A stretch of DNA of 22,000 nucleotides from Halisarca cf. caerulea (lineage: Eukaryota; Porifera; Demospongiae; Chondrillida; Halisarcidae). The notes under the pieces are model-generated. The model was not told the origin of the DNA, did no database searches, and was given only the letters and a program-made list of their open reading frames with translations. Below are positions 8,017 to 17,503 of this stretch, one piece after another; the stretch's first letter is position 1, and each line of letters opens with the position of its first letter. The DNA is taken from positions 1-22,000 of the forward strand of contig CAUJGJ010000202.1 in assembly GCA_963170055.1 (NCBI GenBank). Reading direction: 5' to 3'. The position numbers and the translations under genes were made by a program.

Positions 8017-11000
8017 CACAAACACACACCAGTAGCTCTACATGCCAAAGCGAGAGATGAGACAATCCAGGAAGTCTAGTTCTCATGTCATTCATAATCT
8101 TTATTAAATCTCGAACGCTACAAACAATAAACAAGTAGATAGCACTGAACAACAACAACAACACCTCTTAGTAGTACACAACAACAACAACAACACCTCA
8201 TAGTGGTACACAACAACACCTCATAGCAGTACACAACAACAACAACAACACCTCATAGCAGTACACAACAACACCTCACAATGGTATAACCACAACACAC
8301 ATTGTCAGCTTGGGCCCGGTGACATGTTGCTGAAACCACCCTGCATGGCGGATCGCTGACAAGGTCTCTTCAAATGGTCGAAGGTCTACAGAGAAAACCA
8401 GAGCACCGACAAAGGTTTGAGATAGTGGTTGTGGTGATGTGGCAATGATGTGTTGGTGGTGCTGATGTGGTGGTGATGGTGATGGGAGTGATGTGTTGGT
8501 GGTGCTGATGTGTTGGTGGTGCTGATGTGGTGGTGATGGTGATGGGGGTGATGTGTTGGTGGTGACGGTGATGGTGGAAATGATGTGGTGATGGTGATGG
8601 TGGAAATGATGTGGTGGTGATGGTGATGGTGGTGATGGTGGTGATTGTGATGATGGTGATGGTGGTTGTGTTGGCCGGTAGTGGTGATGGCTGTGTTGTG
8701 TTGGCCCTGTAGTGGTGATGGCTGTGTTGTGTTGGCCCTGTAGTGGTGATGGCTGTGTTGGCCATGTGGTGGTATGATAGTTATGTCGGCCATGTGGTGG
8801 TTGGTCACAATGGGCTCAGAATAGCGTATAATATTACATCCATGGTCTTGTCTGAATTAATGTGTTCCTCACTGCCCATCAAATCATAACACACACATGC
8901 ACACACATGTATGCACATGCACCCATGCATGCACATGTACGCACTACTACTACTGCTACTATACATACCTCCAACTAACTTGCTGACCACACCCCCACCT
9001 ACCAGACCCCACCTCCCACTAACTTGCTGACCACACCCCCACCTACCAGACCCCACCTCCCACTAACTTGCTGACCACACCCCCACCTACCAGACCCCAC
9101 CTCCCACTAACTTGCTGATCACACCCCCATTTACCAGACCACATCTCCAACTAACATGCTGGGTTGAAGTCACTGGCTCTCCTAATGACATCCACAGGGG
9201 CTGTTGAGCGGACCACTACGGTACGACCTGATTGCCTTTGGATGATGTTGGCAGCTGTAGGGAAAGGTGAATGGATGAACATCTACCCCCCCCCCCCCCC
9301 CCCACACACACACAAAGAACATCTACCCTCCTCCCCCCACACACAGAACATCTACCCCCCCCCCCCACACAGAACATCTACCCCCTCCCCTCCACACACA
9401 CACAGAGAGAGAGAACATCTACCCCCCCCCCCCCCCCCACACAGAACATCTACCCCCTCCCCTCCACACACACACAGAGAGAGAGAACATCTACCCCCCC
9501 CCCCCCCCCACACACACAGAGAGAACATCTACCCCCTGCCCTCCACACAGAGTGCTATGTAGTGCTGCCACCAAAACCACACACAGCCAAGAAATTGATC
9601 AGTTCCCGTAACTGCTTACTTGCAGGTACATATGTACACACACAAACACCTGCTCACTAAAGAATGTTCTGTCTGGAATGGAAATTCAGCTTAATTTTAC
9701 TCATTAAACATTGCACAAGCAAGAGGTTGTTGTACTTGACCAGTCTTGTATGTGTGTGTGTGTGTGTGTGTGTGATCAGTATAACTCTTTAGGCAGTAAA
9801 GAATAGCTTTGAAACCTTCAATAAGACCATGTACTCTAGAAATGAGTCATCCTTTGGGCTATTTTCAATCGCTCTAAAGAATGGTTACAGCTGGCAAGGT
9901 TTTCAATCTCAATGATCCAAGGACATCTTACGTGTATTTGCATTGGAAAAGGAAATACTTTGAGGAGACTGTGAACCCTAGTTTATCAGTTAATACCATG
10001 CAACCATCATGAGTACGCAACCATCATGAGCATGCAGCCATCATGAGTATGCAGCCATCATGAGTACTCAACCATCATGAGTATGCAGCCATCATGAGTA
10101 CTCAACCATCATGAGTATGCAGCCATCATGAGTACTCAGCCATCATGAGCATGCAGCCATCATGAGTACTCAACCATCATGAGCATGCAGCCATCATGAG
10201 TACTCAACCATCATGAGTACGCAACCATCATGAGTACGCAACCATCATGAGTATGCAGCCATGTACTTATGCATAAGAGAAAATTTGTGGCTTTATGGTG
10301 AGTTCACATATTGTGACACACTTGCAGTATTGCAGTATCAGTAAGACACCCACACACCCAGCACAAGAACTAAGAGTATAAGCACCTTAAGCACAAACAT
10401 CCATCATACATACCCATAATACAAGCACTCACAGCACAAGCACCCATAGTACAAGCACCCATAGTACAAGCACTCACAGTACAAGCACTCATAGTACAAG
10501 CACCCATAGTACAAGCACCCATAGTACAAGCACCCATAGTACAAGCACTCACAGTACAAGCACCCACAGTACAAGCACTCACAGTACAAGCACCCATAGT
10601 ACAAGCACCCATAGTACAAGCACCCATAGTACAAGCACCCATAGTACAAGCACTCACAATACAAGCAATCATACACTGCCCTCCAAAAGAAAGTTAACAG
10701 TGATGGCATGATAGAAAATGGCGGCACCCACAACTGCCCCCCCCCCCCCCCCCATTCCACTGCCTATGATCAGAATCCACGGCCTAGCACTGCAAGTAGC
10801 TTGAGGCTATTGATGAGCACAAATTGAAAATTCAGCCAATCCTGGTTGAAGCCACATAACAGCCTCTGCAATCACCTCTCCATATTGCGCAATGATAATA
10901 TGGCTGATTCATGAAGCGACAACCAAAGTTATTGATTGAGTTGTCTCAGATTCTCAAAAGCCTGAACCTTCACTTTAAAGGCAAAAACAGTTTTTGAGGT

Positions 11001-13831
11001 AACTTGTGAATGTTGGTCAGGCTGAAGCCCACACATCCTGACCCTACTCATATAGCATACAATAAGTTCTAGTGAGTGCATTCAAGTTTTAGTGAGTGCA
11101 TTCAAGTTCTAGTGAGTGCATTCAAGTTCTAGTGAGTGCATTCAAGTTCTAGTGAGTGCATTCAAGTTTTAGTGAGTGCATTCAAGTTTTAGTGAGTGCA
11201 TTCAAGTTCTAGTGAGTGCATTCAAGTTCTAGTGAGTGCATTCAAGTTTTAGTGAGTGCATTCAAGTTTTAGTGAGTGCATTCAAGTTCTAGTGAGTGCA
11301 TTCAAGTTCTAGTGAGTGCATTCAAGTTTTAGTGAGTGCATTCAAGTTTTAGTGATTGTATACTGCATAACTTAGTAGTGGTTGTGATTTTCTTAGTCTT
11401 GGTCGGTTAAAATGAGTGCTGGTCGGGCCCGACCACTGCGAGCACTTCCCTGCCATAGTGCAAGCACCCATGGGAGAGCACTCATGGTACAAGCACCCAT
11501 AGTAGAGCACTCATGGTACAAGCACCCATAGTAGAAGTACCCACAATACAAACACCCATAGTAGAGCACTCACAGTACAAGCACCCATAGTAGAAGTACC
11601 CACAACACAAGCACCCATAGTAGAAGTACCCACAATACAAGCACCCATAGTACAAGTACCCACAATACAAGCACTCACAATATGTGGAGAGGTCACTGTA
11701 GTAGATAGTGTCCTCACTAACACCACCATCCTGAGGATTCTCGTCTCCACCAGTTATGACTGGTCCTGACAGGTTTGTACTGTACCCTCCGCCACCCTTC
11801 TCACCCGGGGTGGAGTGATCCATGCTCTCCTGACTGGCTGTTCTTGAACCAGATCTGTTATACATGTCAACCAGCCTCCTCACCACCTTTGTGATCGACT
11901 CAACTACAGAGAACACAACATCCCATCAAGACACCACAAGAAGCACTCTCCCCATCATCACAAGGAGCACACTCTCCCCATCATCACAAGGAGCACACTC
12001 TCCCCATCATCACAAGGAGCACACTCTCCCCATCACTCCAAGGCACACACCAGAACACAGGGCGTACTCCAAGGTGCACACCAGAACACAGGACATGCTC
12101 CAAGGTGCACACCAGAACACAGGACATGCTCCAAGGCACACACCAGAACACAGGGCGTGCTCCAAGGTGCACACCAGAACACAGGACATGCTCCAAGGCA
12201 CACACCAGAACACAGGGCGTGCTCCAAGGCACACACCTGAACACAGGACATGCTCCAAGGCACACACCAGAACACAGGGCGTGCTACAAGGCACACACCA
12301 GAACACAGGACATGCTCCAAGGTGCACACCAGAACACAGGACATGCTCCAAGGCACACACCAGAACACAGGACATGCTCCAAGGCACACACCAGAACACA
12401 GGACATGCTCCAAGGCACACACCAGAACACAGGACATGCTCCAAGGCACACACCAGAACACAGGGCGTGCTACAAGGCACACACCAGAACACAGGACATG
12501 CTCCAAGGCACACACCAGAACACAGGACATGCTCCAAGGTGCACACCTGAACACAGGACATGCTCCAAGGTGCACACCTGAACACAGGACATGCTCCAAG
12601 GTGCACACCTGAACACAGGACATGCTCCAAGGCACACACCAGAACACAGGACATGCTCCAAGGTGCACACCAGAACACAGGACATGCTCCAAGGCACACA
12701 CCAGAACACAGGACATGCTCCAAGGTGCACACCAGAACACAGGACATGCTCCAAGGTGCACACCAGAACACAGGGCGTGCTCCAAGGCACACACCTGAAC
12801 ACAGGACATGCTCCAAGGCACACACCAGAACACAGGACATGCTCCAAGGTGCACACCTGAACACAGGACATGCTCCAAGGTGCACACCAGAACACAGGAC
12901 ATGCTCCAAGGTGCACACCAGAACACAGGACATGCTCCAAGGTGCACACCAGAACATAGGGCGTGCTCCAAGGCACAATCACAGGGCGTGCTCCAAGGTG
13001 CACACCAGAACACAGGGCGTGCTCCAAGGTGCACACCAGAACACAGGGCGTGCTCCAAGGCAAAATCACAGGGCGTGCTCCAAGGCACAATCACAGGACG
13101 TGCTCCAAGGCACAATCACAGGTCTGAAGTACAACTTACTGTTAGGAAGAGTAGAAAATGCCACAACAATCTCCCCATCAAGGTCGCCGGCACCCTCGGT
13201 CCCTTTCAAGTAAGAACCAATCATTATCACATCTTGCATTCCCTAGACAAGGAAGAGGTGTGTGAAGATATTAGTTGTCATGGGAACAACACGGGACCAC
13301 TCCTCACCAAGTCTTCATACTCATTGCAGCACAGTCCTTGAAGCAAATTGAAGATGTGGTCGTAGTATTCACGATGCACCTTCTGGAGAGGAACACACAC
13401 ACACAAAGGATAATGCACAAACCAGGTAGGCAGGTAGGCGCCCGCACACACACACAAATTTGATAGCATAAAATGCAGACAAACATCAAGCACAATCTTT
13501 ATCACAATCGGAACAAGAACACTTCCAATAAGACGTCCAACGTCTGTTTGAAAGCCAGTCTTACCAATTCTTCCGCAGGAGGAGTGAGATGCGATGATTT
13601 CTTCGATAAAAGCTGCAACAACAAGAAGGGAAATTTTGCATATGTGTCTACTACCATTGAAGGTCAGATAACAACCTCCGAAAGTTTCTTGTCTGTTTCG
13701 TCGTCTATAGGGTCTGCCCTGCGGAACACCTCTTGAACGCGAAATTCTGTCCAGTCAAAGATGGGTCTTTCAAGTCCATCAATTGGTTGTCGGGGATTAT
13801 CCGCAAAACTACCACGATATCTCCTGTGCAT
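5011..13831 (-). CDS. ILF2: ILF2/NF45 homologue (DZF-domain RNA-binding protein), 11 exons assembled
   Basis: ILF2 (NF45) is a nuclear DZF-domain protein that pairs with ILF3/NF90, ZFR or STRBP and acts in RNA metabolism. Exons, minus strand: 13831-13676, 13612-13565, 13382-13308, 13242-13140, 11903-11679, 9254-9156, 8385-8301, 8117-8030, 7764-7727, 6205-6100, 5149-5011. Every junction is phase-consistent (intron phases 0,0,0,1,1,1,2,0,2,0). Landmarks in order: RPIFDWTEF (22-30), GSYLKGT (102-108; the GS motif of the nucleotidyltransferase fold), AIRHAGWF (246-253), SLWHVELL (286-293), SAGLFLPG (325-332), DPCE (338-341), QQDDIT (356-361), LRLLSH (368-373). Order and spacing follow vertebrate ILF2. 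There is no zinc finger or dsRNA-binding motif, which argues against ILF3, STRBP or ZFR. DZF domains are known as inactive nucleotidyltransferase relatives. Odd features: an insertion of about 50 residues rich in Ser and Gly in exon 5, a possible extra exon at 6794-6855, and an unresolved C-terminus. Confidence 0.9.
5150..5624. other. ILF2 intron 10, unique part
   Basis: Mostly non-repetitive intron sequence. A minus-strand open stretch at about 5448-5560 looks weakly PH-like but does not fit the phases of exons 10 and 11; see the rejected list. Confidence 0.6.
5625..5875. repeat. 23-bp minisatellite
   Basis: About ten units of tgtgctgtttcatgtgaaga plus tca, with variants (gaatacca, gggaagatca). 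It lies in ILF2 intron 10. Confidence 0.95.
6100..6205 (-). CDS. ILF2: ILF2 exon 10
   Basis: Thirty-five codons with [16 protein letters not shown] and IIDPCE, matching YRRCLQILAAGLFLPG and DPCE of vertebrate ILF2. The donor is gag|gtctgt. The 5' edge may be 6205, or 6215 if exon 9b is used. A further internal acceptor-like site (tgtttctaccag) occurs at about 6129. Confidence 0.9.
6230..6720. repeat. (TG)n microsatellite mixed with a cagggggtcatg-containing repeat
   Basis: Long TG runs (6308-6394 and 6509-6675) are interspersed with units containing gtgcagggggtcatgtgtga. The array reaches the acceptor of ILF2 exon 10: the last unit on the minus strand (gaccccctgtacac) directly precedes it. 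Confidence 0.95.
6794..6855 (-). CDS. ILF2: Possible extra or alternative ILF2 exon (9b)
   Basis: A 62-base open segment, [20 protein letters not shown], with a good donor (ttcag|gttagt) and an acceptor (cctatacag) supplied by the end of the CT-rich minisatellite. Its phase accepts exon 9. It can also join exon 10 if exon 10 starts at 6215 instead of 6205. It resembles the start of exon 10 ([20 protein letters not shown]) in length, phase and some residues, so it may be a duplicated, perhaps mutually exclusive exon. Including both would add about 20 residues not found in vertebrate ILF2. Confidence 0.4.
6856..7672. repeat. G-rich minisatellite filling an ILF2 intron
   Basis: Units of roughly 40-55 bases built from gatgggaggggagggtgag, agggtgataggag and tgatgtgag. 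It fills nearly the whole intron between exons 9 and 9b, and its last minus-strand unit (actcctatacag) forms the exon 9b acceptor. The plus strand has dense runs of three or four G, so G-quadruplex formation is possible. The transcribed RNA is C-rich. Confidence 0.95.
7727..7764 (-). CDS. ILF2: ILF2 exon 9 (38-base exon)
   Basis: Twelve codons, [12 protein letters not shown], plus two bases. It continues the helix after HVELL, similar to LELICEKSI or LVEKAISSA in DZF paralogues. The acceptor is gtatgtttag and the donor ttga|gtaagt. The small size limits certainty, but the phase fits both neighbours. Confidence 0.65.
7893..8029. repeat. (CA)n microsatellite at the ILF2 exon 8 donor
   Basis: CA repeats with interruptions such as aaacatacat. 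On the gene's strand this is (GT)n, and it starts at the first intron base after exon 8. Confidence 0.95.
8030..8117 (-). CDS. ILF2: ILF2 exon 8
   Basis: Twenty-nine codons, [17 protein letters not shown] then SLWHVELL, aligning with VLIRLLKDLRIRFPG and TPWILDLL. The acceptor is tattgtttgtag. The donor (ctg|gtgtgt) is the first unit of a long (GT)n run. Confidence 0.92.
8146..8300. repeat. 23- to 32-bp minisatellite at the ILF2 exon 7 donor
   Basis: On the minus strand the units read gtgttgttgtgtactgctat plus gag, with extra gtt triplets in some. The first, diverged unit (gtgtgttgtggttatacc) starts at the exon 7 donor. Confidence 0.85.
8301..8385 (-). CDS. ILF2: ILF2 exon 7
   Basis: Twenty-seven codons between split codons, [17 protein letters not shown] onward. 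The IRHAGWF word matches IRHARWF of vertebrate ILF2. The acceptor is ttttctctgtag and the donor caat|gtgtgt. The intron repeats begin at the donor. Confidence 0.92.
8410..8790. repeat. GGTGAT-type minisatellite
   Basis: Irregular units of tggtggtgatggtgatggg, gtgctgatgtgttggtg and gtagtggtgatggctgtgtt. It lies in ILF2 intron 6, just upstream of exon 7. Open frames across it are artefacts. Confidence 0.9.
8972..9155. repeat. 44-bp minisatellite starting at the ILF2 exon 6 donor
   Basis: Minus-strand units begin gttagt; their first bases are at 9155 (the inferred donor), 9111, 9067, 9023 and 8979, exactly 44 apart. The base word before each copy is cagcaa, close to the exon end cagcat, so the unit seems to include the donor and the last exon bases. 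Confidence 0.95.
9156..9254 (-). CDS. ILF2: ILF2 exon 6
   Basis: Thirty-two codons between split codons, [19 protein letters not shown] onward, aligning with the strand TVKILITTVPP. The acceptor is cctttccctacag and the donor cagcat|gttagt. The 44-bp tandem array starts exactly at this donor. Confidence 0.85.
9285..9545. repeat. Poly-C and agaacatctacccc minisatellite
   Basis: Repeated gaacatctac followed by C runs of varying length, CA runs and gagaga. It lies in ILF2 intron 5 next to the exon 6 acceptor side. Confidence 0.9.
9546..10002. other. ILF2 intron 5, unique part
   Basis: No exon fitting the ILF2 phase was found here. A (TG)n tract is present at about 9750-9774. Confidence 0.5.
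10003..10262. repeat. 17-bp minisatellite
   Basis: About fifteen units of catcatgagtactcaac or catcatgagtatgcagc. It lies in ILF2 intron 5. Confidence 0.95.
10388..10672. repeat. 15-bp minisatellite, intron 5 distal array
   Basis: Units of acaagcacccatagt with variants (actcacagt). The minus strand reads gtgagtgcttgtact, the same family as the array at the exon 5 donor (11457-11678), about 800 bases away in the same intron. Confidence 0.95.
10673..11057. other. ILF2 intron 5, unique part with a poly-C tract
   Basis: A C run of about 16 at 10737-10752; otherwise unique sequence without a recognisable exon. Confidence 0.5.
11058..11355. repeat. 20-bp minisatellite
   Basis: About fifteen very uniform units of agttctagtgagtgcattca, with one common C/T variant. 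It lies in ILF2 intron 5. Confidence 0.95.
11457..11678. repeat. 15-bp minisatellite at the ILF2 exon 5 donor
   Basis: On the minus strand the array begins at the first intron base: gtgagtgcttgtatt, then gtgggtacttgtact and so on. The exon end (catatt) resembles the unit end (tgtatt). Same family as 10388-10672. Confidence 0.9.
11679..11903 (-). CDS. ILF2: ILF2 exon 5 with Ser/Gly-rich insertion
   Basis: Seventy-four codons between split codons. The start, [14 protein letters not shown], fits the conserved helix after the GS motif. It is followed by a low-complexity segment ([36 protein letters not shown]) about 50 residues longer than the equivalent vertebrate stretch. The acceptor is gttctctgtag and the donor catatt|gtgagt. 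The intron's 15-bp tandem array starts at the first base of the donor. Confidence 0.85.
11936..12040. repeat. 26-bp tandem repeat
   Basis: About four units of aaggagcacactctccccat plus catcac, next to the ILF2 exon 5 acceptor. Confidence 0.9.
12041..13125. repeat. 31-bp minisatellite (about 35 units)
   Basis: The unit is acatgctccaaggtgcacac plus cagaacacagg, with a few variant positions (gcgtgc for acatgc, ctgaac for cagaac, gca for gtgca). Stops are absent in most frames, so long open frames on both strands are artefacts. It fills ILF2 intron 4. Units near exon 4 are shortened. Confidence 0.97.
13140..13242 (-). CDS. ILF2: ILF2 exon 4 (GS motif)
   Basis: Thirty-four codons plus one base. 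It contains [20 protein letters not shown], aligned with VGSYKKGT...ADLVV of vertebrate ILF2. The second acidic pair of active nucleotidyltransferases is not evident, as is usual for this family. Donor aca|gtaagt. The 31-bp minisatellite of the next intron begins about 20 bases downstream. Confidence 0.92.
13308..13382 (-). CDS. ILF2: ILF2 exon 3
   Basis: Twenty-five codons, [15 protein letters not shown] onward, matching the helix before the nucleotidyltransferase core. The acceptor is tgttcctctccag and the donor ttg|gtgagg; phase 0 on both sides. Confidence 0.85.
13565..13612 (-). CDS. ILF2: ILF2 exon 2
   Basis: Sixteen codons, [16 protein letters not shown], aligning with the LLKRNQDLAPNSAEQ part of vertebrate ILF2. 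The acceptor is cttgttgttgcag and the donor ttg|gtaaga; phase 0 on both sides. Confidence 0.88.
13676..13831 (-). CDS. ILF2: ILF2 exon 1 (start)
   Basis: Encodes residues 1-52, from MHRRYRGSF to DETDKKLSE. It corresponds to the vertebrate segment that begins RPFVPHIPFDF and runs to the PDETSFSE region. The donor is gag|gttgtt (weak). The chosen ATG (13831) has a poor context. An alternative start is ATGGCC at 13913 with a weak donor (gtgcag), joining at cacag|GAGATA; this gives MARRYRG and keeps phase, so the two models differ by one residue. Confidence 0.8.
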
Positions 13832-14000
13832 TATAAAAACAATAGCGTAAACGAAGGGACTAACAAGCTGCAGTGAACAGCATAAACAAATTCTTGTAAC
13901 TGCACCTGGCCATGACGTTATGCACGCGGTACTGAGCATGCGCAGAGAACAAAATCCAGTGTTCTTACGCAATAAGTTTAAACCTGCCCCTTTTACAGCG
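13832..14000. promoter_or_regulatory. Divergent promoter between ILF2 and the 95-residue gene
   Basis: Only 169 bases separate the two start codons. The interval holds an NRF1-like GCATGCGCA (13936-13944) and a CRE/ATF-like TGACGTTA (13913-13920), both common in compact bidirectional promoters. Whether these sites are used is inferred. Confidence 0.65.
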
Positions 14001-14066
14001 ATGAGTTACTGGAAAGCTACGAAAACAAAGACCCCAGAGCCGTCTCCGAGCTCTATTTCAGGATGG
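14001..14066 (+). CDS. 95-residue gene, exon 1
   Basis: ATG and 22 codons, ending atttcaggatgg|gtgagt (strong donor). It follows the CpG-containing shared promoter. Confidence 0.7.
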
Positions 14067-17000
14067 GTGAGTGGGTAGGCTGTAATCAATTATTTTATGG
14101 ACTTGGTCTTTGTAGTGTCTCGACCTACCCTCCATACGAATTAAGTTTACTTTCTAAGCCATTGATATTTGATTGAATAAGTTTGCAATAGGTGGGAGAA
14201 AGATGGCATAAATGTTTATTTTTTCTGCTCATTGTGCGGCATGCTGTCTACTTCCCGTCAAGGTATTTCCACATTTATGGGTTCCATACCTTGGAATTTC
14301 TTACCGCCAGAAGCATAGCAGACGACTAATATTAAACATTTCACTTCACTAATGCTGTCCTCTGTAGACACTTAGGCTGCATGGCGTATTTGCATGAGCT
14401 TTTTTTTCTATTTATTTTATGTTGCATGAATCTACTATGTTCATTTTTGTTGTGGTTATGTTCAGTTTGTATTTAGCCGTTGTAATATTGTTAATCTGTT
14501 TTGAGCCTGTGTTCAGTAATGTTTGTTTGTGTTCAGTTTGTGTTTATTTGTTGTTTAGTATTGTTGATCTGTTTTGAGCCTGTTTTTAGTAGTTTTTGTT
14601 TGACAATGTGTCTGTGATCACTAATAATAATAATTAATAATAATTATTATACCACAATATTATCTTTTCTTCATATACCACATTATCACAGTTTTTAGTA
14701 ATTATAATAATAATAAAATATTCCATATTAATTTTGTTTTCAATATTCCAAATGTGGTCTTATGTCTTGTTTTTTTTTATTTCTATGCATCTTTTTCTTT
14801 GTATGTTTGTTATTTGCTGTTACGTATAGTAACCCTCTGGGCTAGTGGCCACTCCAGGGTAAATAATGATATCTGACCTAGCCCGATCTGGTGCACTTCT
14901 AAACTGAGCCCTCTGTGATCTGAAGCATCCTCTAATCTGGATGTGTGTTCAAGTCCTGTTCACTGCCTTTGCTGGATGTGTAGATCCTCTCTTGTCCGGA
15001 ACCCATTGCTCCCATGGGTGTTCCGTTTTGACATGTCACTAGCTTCAATGCTGTGATTTTACATTGAGCACCCTCTCCTTGTCTGCATTGAGCACCCTCT
15101 CCTCGTCTGCATTGAGCACCCTCTCCTCGTCTGCATTGAGCATCCTCTCCTCGTCTGCTTTGAGCACCCTCTCCTTGTCTGCATTGAGCACCCTCTCCTC
15201 GTCTGCTTTGAGCACCCTCTCCTTGTCTGCATTGAGCACCCTCTCCTCGTCTGCATTGAGCACCCTCTCCTTGTCTGCATTGAGCACCCTCTCCTTGTCT
15301 GCATTGAGCACCCTCTCCTTGTCTGCTTTGAGCACCCTCTCCTCGTCTGCATTGAGCACCCTCTCCTCGTCTGCATTGAGCACCCTCTCCTCGTCTGCAT
15401 TGAGCACCCTCTCCTCGTCTGCATTGAGCACCCTCTCCTCGTCTGCATTGAGCACCCTCTCCTTGTCTGCATTGAGCACCCTCTCCTCGTCTGCTTTGAG
15501 CACCCTCTCCTCGTCTGCTTTGAGCACCCTCTCCTTGTCTGCATTGAGCACCCTCTCCTCGTCTGCATTGAGCACCCTCTCCTTGTCTGCATTGAGCACC
15601 CTCTCCTTGTCTGCATTGAGCACCCTCTCCTCGTCTGCATTGAGCACCCTCTCCTCGTCTGCTTTGAGCACCCTCTCCTTGTCTGCATTGAGCACCCTCT
15701 CCTCGTCTGCATTGAGCACCCTCTCCTTGTCTGCATTGAGCACCCTCTCCTCGTCTGCATTGAACACCCTCTCCTCGTCTGCTTTCAGCACCCTCTCCTT
15801 GTCTGCATTGAGCACCCTCTCCTCGTCTGCATTGAGCACCCTCTCCTTGTCTGCATTGAGCACCCTCTCCTTGTCTGCTTTGAGCACCCTCTTCTTGTCT
15901 GTTTTGAGCACCCTCTCCTTGTCTACTTTACCATGTAGTTCTCTCTCTGTCCAGACATCGTATGAGACCTACACAAAGAACAGTCATAAGTACAACAAGC
16001 AAGGTGAGAAGGGAACCATGTGTTCATGTCAGCTATTTGTAAAGGAAGTGAAGTGATGCAAGTCCTGTTGATTGTTTGGGTCAAATCTTCAATAGTTACA
16101 TACCTTGCATGCATGCATAGTAGCCACCCTGTGGTAGGATGATGTAAATACAGGCATATCCTAGCAAGCCCTCTCCCACAGCTGAGCCCTCTCTCCCATC
16201 CCACAACTGAGCCCTCACTTCCATCCCACAACTGAGCCCTCTCTCCTATCCCACAACTGAGCCCTCTCTCCCATCCCACAGCTGGGCCCTCTCTCCCATC
16301 CCACAGCTGAGCCCTCCCTCCCATCCCACAGCTGGGCCCTCTCTCCCATCCCACAGCTGAGCCCTATCTCCCATCCCATAGCTGAGCCCTATCTCCCATC
16401 CCACAGCTGAGCCCTATCTCCCATCCTACAGCTGAGCCCTCTCTCCCATCCCACAGCTGAGCCCTCTCTCCCATCCCACAACTGAGCCCTCACTTCCATC
16501 CCACAACTGAGCCCTCTCTCCTATCCCACAACTGAGCCCTCTCTCCCATCCCACAGCTGGGCCCTCTCTCCCATCCCACAGCTGAGCCCTCCCTCCCATC
16601 CCACAGCTGAGCCCTCCCTCCCATCCCACAGCTGGGCCCTCTCTCCCATCCCACAGCTGAGCCCTATCTCCCATCCCACAGCTGAGCCCTATCTCCCATC
16701 CCATAGCTGGGCCCTCTCTCCCATCCCACTGCTGAGCCCTATTCTTCCATCCCACTGCTGAGCCTTATCTTCCCCTACAACTGAGCCCTCTCTCCCATCC
16801 CACAGCTGAGCCCTATCTCCCATCCCACTGCTGAGCCCTCTCTCCTATCCCACAGCTGAGCCCTCTCTTTTTTTCAAACATATCACCATTATTATTCAGC
16901 GACATGCAAAAACAGGAGAGTAAGATGTAGGGTGGTGAACATGTAATAAGTTTCAGCCACTGCCTAAGCATTAGAATGATAACACTGTACAGTATAGGGT

Positions 17001-17461
17001 GAAACTTACATGATACAAGTGGGACTGAACCATCACATACTAAAGCACAATTTAAACAACTGTAATATATAACAGAATCATTAAGGGTGATTGTCTGTTC
17101 AGGGAGCAGGGGTGACGTTCTCTTCATGCCAATTCTGCTTGCACCATATGCAATACAACTGTTCAACGCAACTTCTCATGATCTTCTTTTCAAGATCTTT
17201 GTTCTTCTTTATCTCTCCCTCTCTCCTTCCCTCCTTATCCCTCCCCCCATCCCACAGCTGAGCCCTCTCTCCCATCCCATAGTTGAGCCTTCTTTATCTC
17301 TCTCTCTCCCGTCCCATAGCTGAGCCCTATGCTGAGATCTGGGCAGCTCAGACCAGCAGGTCAAAGATGCAAAACCTTCTTGTCATCAGATGTACTATGT
17401 TGGGACCTTTCCTCTTTGGCACTCAGACATACTGTCCAGCAGTGAGTGTGTGTGTGAGACA

Positions 17462-17503
<42 letters not shown>

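Noticed and set aside
9164..9660. Pro/His-rich plus-strand frames
   Set aside because: They are antisense to ILF2 exon 6 and then run into poly-C and CA repeats.
10370..10760. Cys-rich repeat proteins (ACTMG and CLYYG repeats)
   Set aside because: 15-bp period artefact in ILF2 intron 5. The same unit read in two frames gives two different repeat proteins, neither with unique flanking sequence.
12010..13115. Very long open frames on both strands (over 300 codons) in the 31-bp array
   Set aside because: The unit has no stop in most frames, so all frames stay open; the peptides are pure 31-residue repeats without unique ends. The region is intron 4 of the ILF2 model.
15045..15911. 288-codon minus-strand frame of ERVLNADE-type repeats
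   Set aside because: A 24-bp period (a multiple of three) keeps frames open on both strands. Variants are not synonymous in any frame, and the array sits in an intron just before a good acceptor.
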